Shown one piece after another: positions 1 through 6,000 of a stretch of 8,979 bases of DNA. The stretch is from Fibrobacterota bacterium. GTDB taxonomy: Bacteria; Fibrobacterota; Chitinivibrionia; Chitinivibrionales; Chitinispirillaceae. The stretch spans positions 1 to 8,979 of the forward strand of contig JAEZKC010000018.1 of the NCBI GenBank assembly GCA_023436205.1. The letters are read 5' to 3'. Positions within the stretch are counted from its first letter, which is position 1. Each line of letters starts with the position of its first letter. The notes beneath the pieces are model-generated. The model ran no database searches and had not been told where the DNA came from. It worked only from the letters and a program-made list of their open reading frames with translations. Both the position numbers and the translations under genes were made by a program.

Positions 1-34
1 TACCGATACCGATACCGATACCGATACCGATACC
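1..34. repeat. Hexamer tandem repeat (taccga), cut by the left edge
   Basis: Five perfect copies of taccga are followed by a partial copy, tacc, and the array starts at the first base, so its true length is unknown. It is a simple-sequence repeat 24 bases upstream of the ATG at 59. Because the unit is six bases long, gain or loss of units keeps any reading frame. In the frame of the downstream small gene it reads as alternating Thr-Asp and meets no stop, so it could be coding linker DNA or an intergenic microsatellite. The sequence cannot decide between these. Confidence 0.95.
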
Positions 35-48
35 TTTTACAGCGTTGT

Positions 49-52
49 GGAG
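49..52 (+). promoter_or_regulatory. Ribosome binding site GGAG for the small ORF before hydE
   Basis: GGAG sits six bases before the ATG at 59, which is ideal Shine-Dalgarno spacing. It favours that ATG over the in-frame GTG at 47, which overlaps the site and has no purine-rich motif of its own. Confidence 0.5.
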
Positions 53-58
53 ATATCA

Positions 59-325
59 ATGGGAAAAACTGAATTAGATACTGAAGCATTAAAAAGTCTC
101 TGCTCATTAGAGTTAAAGTATGATGTACGCATTCTCTCCATCCGCATTATCGGTCGGCGCTGGAGCAACGAAGGGGATGTCCCGCGGGATATTCCGGTAG
201 GACCTGCTCATCGTTTGCAAATCGACGACAGTAGCGGCTTTATGATTTACGGGTGGCATCTGCTTTCAAATGACAATAAGGATAGCTTAATTACCGATTT
301 AAAGGAATACCATGCTGATAAGTGA
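59..325 (+). CDS. Hypothetical protein, 88 residues, coupled to hydE
   Basis: I do not recognise this family. From the ATG at 59 it encodes 88 residues with a mixed charged composition, no transmembrane segment and no signal peptide. It has one Cys, a short Arg/Trp-containing stretch (IGRRWSNEGDVPRDIP), and an aromatic strand-like segment (GFMIYGWHLL) near the C-terminus, which suggests a small alpha/beta or beta-rich cytoplasmic domain. The stop at 323-325 lies inside hydE, a 14-base overlap in a different frame, which points to co-transcription and translational coupling. The position would suit a hydrogenase accessory or regulatory protein, but it does not resemble the small TM1266-type hydrogenase regulators as I know them. 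The frame stays open leftward through the hexamer array to the window edge, so this may instead be the C-terminal part of a longer protein with a (Thr-Asp)n linker. The GGAG at 49-52 supports the internal ATG. Confidence 0.6.
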   Translation: MGKTELDTEALKSLCSLELKYDVRILSIRIIGRRWSNEGDVPRDIPVGPAHRLQIDDSSGFMIYGWHLLSNDNKDSLITDLKEYHADK

Positions 326-1397
326 AATCCTCGAAAAAGAAATCCTCGAGCGGGATGATATAATACAACTGCTGAGGACTACCGACCCAAGTGAAATGGA
401 GAGCTTGAGGGCTGCGGCTGAAAGTGTTCTGCTTTCAAAATGTGGACCGGATGTGTTTTATCGGGGACTAATCGAATTTTCAAATGTGTGCGCGAGTGAT
501 TGTCTCTATTGCGGCATTCGGAAAAGCAGTGCTGATGTAAAGCGGTTTACACTCAAGCTGGAGGAGATCCTTGCAGCTGCCCGATGGTGTGCTGAGCAGG
601 GTTACGGTTCTGTTGTGCTGCAATCAGGAGAGCGGCGGGATAAGGCCTTTATTGAGCTTATTGAGGAGGCTGTAAAAGAGGTAAAATCTGCCACTGTCTC
701 AGAAGAACTGCCTCAGGGACTCGGAATCACTTTGTGTGTTGGCGAGCAGTCTCCTGACGTTTACGAGAGGTTTTTCAATGCCGGTGCACATCGTTATCTT
801 CTCAGGATAGAGTCCTCCAATCCCGACCTCTTTGCTAAAATCCATCCGCCTGCGCAGCGGCTTGAAAGTCGTATCGAATGTCTGAAGAGCCTCAAGAAGG
901 TCGGATTTCAAGTCGGGACGGGAGTTATGATCGGGCTTCCCGGGCAGACTATCGAAAACCTTGCTGATGATGTTCTCTTTTTCAGAGATATGGATGTGGA
1001 TATGATCGGAATGGGGCCCTATATTGTCCATTCGGGTACTCCGATGAGTATCCATGCCGATTACTTCAACCAAAATAAGGAGAGCATTTTCACTTCTGCC
1101 TTGAAGATGATTGCGGTCTGCAGGTTGGTTCTTAAAGATGTAAATATTGCCGCTACCACTGCGTTGCAGGCCATGAAACATGACGGGCGAGAGCAGGGGC
1201 TTAGACATGGAGCTAACATCATTATGCCTCAGCTCACACCGGTTTCTGTAAGGCAGGATTACCTGCTCTACGAGGGAAAACCCTGTCTGGACGAAAGTGC
1301 GGAGCAGTGTCGGTTCTGCCTTGAACGGCGGATTCTATCCGTGGGTCGCAGGGTGGCTCTGAACGGGTGGGGGGATTCGAGACATTTTAAAAAGTGA
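312..1397 (+). CDS. hydE: [FeFe]-hydrogenase H-cluster radical SAM maturase HydE
   Basis: HydE works with HydG and the scaffold GTPase HydF in the cytoplasm to build the 2Fe subcluster of the [FeFe]-hydrogenase H-cluster. The product has 361 residues, close to the usual length of about 350. The radical SAM CX3CX2C motif that binds the 4Fe-4S cluster is at C60, C64 and C67 (sequence IEFSNVCASDCLYCG). Further HydE-like segments are LQSGE (about 103-107), RYLLRIESSNP in the barrel core, GLPGQT (208-213) and NIIMPQLTP in the C-terminal part. These match, from memory, the Thermotoga maritima enzyme better than BioB or PylB. The accessory-cluster triad CX7CX2C near the C-terminus is also present (C325, C333, C336); many HydE proteins lack it. 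The ATG at 312 follows AAAGGA at 301-306 and lies within the preceding ORF. No hydF, hydG or hydrogenase gene is visible, so the partners must lie upstream or elsewhere. Confidence 0.95.
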   Translation: MLISEILEKEILERDDIIQLLRTTDPSEMESLRAAAESVLLSKCGPDVFYRGLIEFSNVCASDCLYCGIRKSSADVKRFTLKLEEILAAARWCAEQGYGSVVLQSGERRDKAFIELIEEAVKEVKSATVSEELPQGLGITLCVGEQSPDVYERFFNAGAHRYLLRIESSNPDLFAKIHPPAQRLESRIECLKSLKKVGFQVGTGVMIGLPGQTIENLADDVLFFRDMDVDMIGMGPYIVHSGTPMSIHADYFNQNKESIFTSALKMIAVCRLVLKDVNIAATTALQAMKHDGREQGLRHGANIIMPQLTPVSVRQDYLLYEGKPCLDESAEQCRFCLERRILSVGRRVALNGWGDSRHFKK

Positions 1398-1414
1398 TCG
1401 TTTTCTACTTGCTT

Positions 1415-1448
1415 AGGTTCCCGGGCTCCCAATGAGCACGGGAATCCT
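1415..1448 (+). terminator. Hairpin after hydE, possible weak terminator
   Basis: A stem of GCTC/GAGC and TTCCCG/CGGGAA is separated by one G-A mismatch, extended by AGG/CCT past a one-base bulge, and closed by a five-base loop at 1429-1433. It begins 17 bases after the hydE stop. There is no T-run behind it, so it is not a typical intrinsic terminator. It may stabilise the hydE transcript 3' end or need a factor to terminate. Confidence 0.4.
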
Positions 1449-1480
1449 GCTGCTATCCAAATCTCCTTCATAATTCCTCA

Positions 1481-1508
1481 TTCATATTACATCCGTTACG
1501 TATATTAT
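1481..1508 (+). promoter_or_regulatory. Candidate sigma70-type promoter of glgC
   Basis: A -35-like TTCATA (1481-1486) and a -10-like TATTAT (1503-1508) are separated by 16 bases in a locally AT-rich stretch. Transcription from here would give a leader of roughly 95 bases before glgC. Within that leader GAGGGG (1522-1527) can pair with CCCCTC (1560-1565), a weak long-loop hairpin. Matches are partial and the sigma factor preferences of this organism are unknown. Confidence 0.3.
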
Positions 1509-1608
1509 CTATTTACCGGTCGAGGGGGAGACCTGGGTTCGCGCGTGCACCACATCCTGCCCCTCTTAAAAATTCCCAGTTTCCACTATCATCAAAGGAT
1601 CGGCTGCT

Positions 1609-2871
1609 ATGACGACTCCCCGCGTAACATCAATTATTCTGGCCGGCGGTCAGGGACGCCGCCTACACCCTTTAACCGAATCACGCTCCAAACCGGCTGT
1701 GCCCATTGGCGGAAAATTCCGGCTTATCGATATACCCATTTCCAATTGCTTGCATCATGGAATTCGCCATATCTGGATTCTTACCCAGTTTGCCTCCGAA
1801 TCTCTTCACAGACACATATTCCAGACCTATCGTCTTGATAACTTCTCCAAGGGTTTCGTTTCCATCCTGGCAGCATCTCAGACTCTTGACAGCAAAGGAT
1901 GGTATCAGGGAACAGCTGACGCCGTTCGAAAGAATCTGGCCAACTTCAGGCAGGCCGGCGAAACTGTGCTGCTTCTTTCCGGAGATCATCTGTACAGGAT
2001 GGATTTTCAGAAGTTTATAAATTTTCATTATGAACACAAGGCAGACCTCACTTTGAGCGTTGTTCCGGTCCCCCGTTCACAGGTAAACGAACTGGGAATT
2101 CTGAAGATGGATTCCAACTACAAGGTAGTTGATTTCGTGGAAAAACCCAAAGATGAAAGCATCATTACCGATTTTGAGCTTCCTGCCAATCTGCGTAACA
2201 GAGGGAACACTGCAGGAGAGGAAAAGACACATGTAGGATCCATGGGTATCTACCTGTTCAACAAAAAGGTGCTGCTGGATATTCTTGATAAGTACGAATA
2301 TGATGATTTCGGTAAACAGATTATCCCCGCTGCCATCAGCAACTGTAATGTATACGCCTATCCCTTTGATGGTTACTGGGAAGACATCGGAACTATCAAG
2401 GCGTTTTTCGATGCTCATATTGCTATGACATCCAAGCAACCCCCATTTAACTTCTACGACCAGGAGAAGCCAATTTTCACACATGCCCGCTTTCTGCCGG
2501 CTGCCAAATTTTCCGGCTCAACCATCGATTCATCAATTATTTGTGAAGGATCCATGATTGATGATGCGGTGATTTCAGATAGCGTGGTCGGGGTGCGTTC
2601 TGTCATCCGCAGTGGAACCAGACTTTCCCGAGTGATATTTATGGGTGCCGATTATTACGATTCAGAAGCTCAGGATGGTAATGGGTTGGGTATCGGACGC
2701 AATTGTCGCATTGAAAACGCGATTCTTGACAAGGATGTGCGGATCGGTGATGATGTTCACCTTACAAATGCAGAGAACATCATGAACGGCGAACGTGATG
2801 GTATCACTATCCGTGATGGTATCATCGTGGTTCCAAAGGGCATGACCGTTCCTTCGGGATATAAGCTTTAA
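1609..2871 (+). CDS. glgC: Glucose-1-phosphate adenylyltransferase (ADP-glucose pyrophosphorylase)
   Basis: The enzyme makes ADP-glucose and pyrophosphate from ATP and glucose-1-phosphate, the committed and usually allosterically controlled step of bacterial glycogen synthesis, in the cytoplasm. The 420 residues match the usual length. The N-terminal nucleotidyltransferase domain has the pyrophosphorylase signature AGGQGRRLHPLTESRSKPA (residues 12-30), WYQGTADAVR from W98, GDHLYRMD (G125-D132, with the metal/catalytic Asp at D126), VEKP with the glucose-1-phosphate-binding Lys at K179, and GYWEDIGT from G255. From about residue 290 to the end it forms the left-handed beta-helix domain with hexapeptide-like repeats. 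The C-terminus (GIIVVPKGMTVPSG) looks more like the cyanobacterial/plant-style end than that of E. coli, so its activator may differ from fructose-1,6-bisphosphate; that is inference. The ATG at 1609 follows AAAGGA at 1594-1599. No other glg gene is adjacent, and hairpins flank it, so it is probably transcribed alone. Confidence 0.96.
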   Translation: MTTPRVTSIILAGGQGRRLHPLTESRSKPAVPIGGKFRLIDIPISNCLHHGIRHIWILTQFASESLHRHIFQTYRLDNFSKGFVSILAASQTLDSKGWYQGTADAVRKNLANFRQAGETVLLLSGDHLYRMDFQKFINFHYEHKADLTLSVVPVPRSQVNELGILKMDSNYKVVDFVEKPKDESIITDFELPANLRNRGNTAGEEKTHVGSMGIYLFNKKVLLDILDKYEYDDFGKQIIPAAISNCNVYAYPFDGYWEDIGTIKAFFDAHIAMTSKQPPFNFYDQEKPIFTHARFLPAAKFSGSTIDSSIICEGSMIDDAVISDSVVGVRSVIRSGTRLSRVIFMGADYYDSEAQDGNGLGIGRNCRIENAILDKDVRIGDDVHLTNAENIMNGERDGITIRDGIIVVPKGMTVPSGYKL

Positions 2872-2895
2872 AAGGTAGTATTATTATTGAAATGC

Positions 2896-2911
2896 GGCGG
2901 GATATCCCGCC
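2896..2911. repeat. Perfect 16-base palindrome downstream of glgC
   Basis: GGCGGGATATCCCGCC is a perfect palindrome 24 bases after the glgC stop. In RNA it can fold as a 6-bp GC stem with an ATAT loop. It sits just before the main terminator and has no T-run, so it may be an extra 3'-end hairpin or a protein-binding palindrome. Confidence 0.7.
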
Positions 2912-2917
2912 CTGAAT

Positions 2918-2957
2918 AAAAAGAGAAGCCCGGGGGAAATCCCGGGCTTCTCTTTTT
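2918..2957. terminator. Bidirectional intrinsic terminator between convergent genes
   Basis: A perfect 17-bp inverted repeat (2918-2934 with 2941-2957) has a GC-rich core, GAAGCCCGGG/CCCGGGCTTC, around a six-base loop. A T-run follows on the plus strand (2953-2958), and an A-run (2918-2922) provides the U-tract on the minus strand. It therefore has intrinsic terminator structure in both directions, for glgC from the left and the GH9 gene from the right. Confidence 0.93.
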
Positions 2958-2979
2958 TATGCGACCATGTGCCAATTTG

Positions 2980-3016
2980 TACGGTAAAGTCGGCATAGCA
3001 TGCCGGCTCTACCGTA
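2980..3016. repeat. 17-bp imperfect inverted repeat across the GH9 stop codon
   Basis: The arms 2980-2996 and 3000-3016 pair over 17 positions with a three-base spacer. In each strand's RNA 15 positions are Watson-Crick pairs, one is a G-U wobble and one is a mismatch. The right arm contains the stop codon (3009-3011) and the final codons of the minus-strand GH9 gene. No U-tract follows it, so it is not itself a classic terminator; the bidirectional terminator lies 22 bases further on. Confidence 0.8.
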
Positions 3017-6000
3017 TGACCTTCATCAATGCTTTTCCGGACCTGGGTTCGCGTTTTTCTCCATCATTTGATACCTCATTGACACTTACTCGTATCAGAT
3101 AGGTTCCGGTGCCTACTTTACGACCGTTTCGGGTGCATCCGTTCCATTGATACGTCAGATCCTGGGAATCCTGCATCGGCTGCAATGCATCTGACATCAC
3201 CACATTGCCCAGGTTGTCAAATATGGTGAATGTACCCTCAATTGTCAGGGGTAATCTCACTTTGGATATGGGTTTTACAATAATTTTGGTGCCAATGAAA
3301 CCGGCAGCGTTAGCACTTATATTGCTGAATGGGTTAGGTGCGACTACCACCTTAATTTCGAAAGGTACTGGCTTGACATTCAATCGGCAGCGGCGATTTC
3401 CCTCATTGTTCTGAATGTTGCCGATCATGTCAAATACATCTGCTTCGGTATTGATCCAGACAGAATCAGTACTGCCTGGGAATTCAATTCCCTCGATCGC
3501 TGTAACCAGGAAATACTGGGTCTGGGACTCTGTTTTAGTCTGATTTGAAACGGTCATGGTATAGGGAATTCCCTCAGCAGTAATGAAATTAAACGAGTGC
3601 TGAGAAAGAGCCGGGGAAATCGGTTCGGAGAAAGTCACCGCCAGAGTGTCACTGTTTTCCTCCATCGATGGTGCAAAAACGGCACTCTTGATCACCGGTG
3701 CAGCACTGTCGGAAACAGTGCTGTGCAGCGTATCACCCGGGAACTTGTTGTGGGTACCCATTACCCGCATTGAGCCGCCGGTTACAATGGAATCTTTGGT
3801 GATAGTTCCCTCGATGTTGACAAGAACACAGTCTGTCGTGCCTGTCTTCAGGGCCATTTTCGCCCACTCAACAGGTATGTATGATCCGGTGTTCCAGGAG
3901 AAGGAGAGCTGCAGCCCGCTCAGTTCAATTGACTTTGAGAAAATCAGGTTCACCTGATCGAGTTTGCCGTCAGCGTTGATATCTTTGTAATATGCTGAAA
4001 GCACTCTGGGTATGGATGATTTCAGAATAACCGGGACCAGCTGATTCTGCGGATGCGGTTTATTTCCGATACGGTCGCGAACTGGACCGTTCGGGTTGAT
4101 GAAAATGGAATCGCCCGCCTGTATGGGAGTATCTCCCGGATGAACAAGCAATGTGAGCGCATTGGTAATAAGGCTTGAGTCCAGAACTGCAAGTACTGCA
4201 AGATCACGATCGACACCACTACTCCTAAGCGTAAGTGCCACATTAACCATTTTGGAGGCAGTTACCGGTTCAGACATTACAACCTGTATTGTATCGAAAG
4301 GCCCTGCAACTCTTTCTGATAGTAAAGCGCGGTCGAGGAGAGCCGGTCCTGCACTGTCAGCTACTGGTAATACTGATTCTTTTACCACTCCATTGTGCAG
4401 CAGATAGGAACGGGCTGTAATTTCTTCACCGGCTCTGAAACCAGTTACTCTGGCGATTGCCGGATCAAGATCAAAATACACAAGGTTTAATTCTGAGGTG
4501 ATGCCATCAGCTGGTCCCTTCACAATGCGGGCTGCTGTTACCCCAGGAATGGTAAGCTTCAGAGAATCTGGCAAATTGGTAATGACATTCGAGTACCTGA
4601 ATGTCAGCCTGTCAATGGAACCATCCCCGTTTTTATCACTGAACCAGGCATTCACCGGAACTGGGAAATCCGCCCGTGTGGCCAGATATGCGGTGGATAT
4701 GTCCTCCGGGTCGTTGGGGTCAGTATAGGTCACCCAGGCCACATCACCTCCGCTCATGGAGATCTGGAATGGGCCGCGTTCGCTGGGAGGCAGGCTCACA
4801 ACTGTGATGGGGTTTATGGTTCTGAAAATGCCGGTGGAATCACCCGTTTCAAGCAAGGCGATATAGATACTATCGCCCAGTACCGGGTTTACAATAGACA
4901 CATGCACTGTGTCTCTGGTTTTACCGCTGATGTTGCCATTTTTATCAATCACCTGCACATGGAACATGGTGGTATCGATTCTGGCGGTATCTCTTAACGG
5001 TGAGTCATCCATGTCACGCAATGAAATAGATGACGGATAGGCCTCCGCTCCTCTGAACTCCACATAGAAGCTGTGGTTGGAGAAGGCGCATCCGAAGCAC
5101 TGATCGCAATCTGTGCTGGGGCCTCCGAATATGGTGATGTCCACATTGTTCCCCCCGTTTTTAACAGGGACTAGAATAGTTAAATCGTATCTGTCCAGGT
5201 CGAAATTGTATCTGGCCACAGAACTTACATCGAGTAATTTTTTACCGTTTACCCAAATGTCATTTATGACTCCACCCTCGGTAATTGTTGCCCAACCCTT
5301 TACAACTAGAGTTGGAACTACCTGCTCAAGGAAAATATACTCCTCTGAGGGGTTGTTTAAGGGTGAGGTGATCTGTGCAGTCATTTCGTAATGCGTTTTC
5401 TTTGTCTGCTGCTCGGATGCTGAAGGCGAATACCCCCAGACAAATTCGTTTTTCCGGTAAACGGTGACATAGGGATTGATTTCGGTAATCCAGATTTCGT
5501 TATCGACATTGTCCTTATCCTTATCCTGAATACCACCATAGTCGACAGGATCTCCTGCTTCCCGCGAATGCGGCATCCAGCTCCAGTCTGAAGTCTTACT
5601 GGGAATATGGGTTGGAGCTTCATCCAACAGATCATCACTGAATGGACTTCTCTTAACAAGTATTATATCTATTCTGAACCGGGCTTGTGATTCCATTCTA
5701 GTGTCGCCTGTCGGAATCCTGAAATACCAAGCATATGTGTTGGTTACAGGGTCATAGGTATCTGGAATTTTGATCGGCTTTTGTTTTTGTAAGAGGTTGT
5801 TTACTTTGCTCTGAAATGAAGTGTCAATGAATCCATCAGAATGGTATACGAATGCAATATCAACTCTCGCACCCATATCTACCATTTCCTGCTCGGTTCC
5901 TCTCATGTAATACCTAAGCTCAAGAGAATCATAGGTTTTTGATTCCTGATTAACAACCACAGTTCCCAGTGTCGGCTTGCCACCCCACTGATATTGGACT

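Noticed and set aside
1..34. Hexamer or heptamer arrays as CRISPR or origin iterons
   Set aside because: Units are contiguous with no spacers, so they are not CRISPR. They are too short and simple for iterons, and no replication gene is present.
59..325. Small ORF as a TM1266-type hydrogenase regulator
   Set aside because: The size and position fit, but the sequence lacks the pattern I know for that family, so naming it would be a guess.
699..1208. 169-codon open frame on the minus strand inside hydE
   Set aside because: It is fully antisense to a gene with clear radical SAM motifs, has no RBS support and no recognisable domain. It is a shadow frame.
1531..1543. 13-base sequence acctgggttcgcg shared with 3041-3053
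   Set aside because: One exact match of this length in 9 kb is expected by chance at about this frequency. One copy is in the glgC leader and the other is inside the GH9 coding sequence, with no extended similarity.
2077..2484. 135-codon minus-strand frame inside glgC
   Set aside because: It is antisense to well conserved GlgC sequence and shows no motif or plausible start context.
4612..4637. DKNGDGSID loop as a dockerin
   Set aside because: A dockerin needs two calcium loops, each followed by a helix, within about 70 residues. Here the two loops are 218 residues apart and followed by beta strands.
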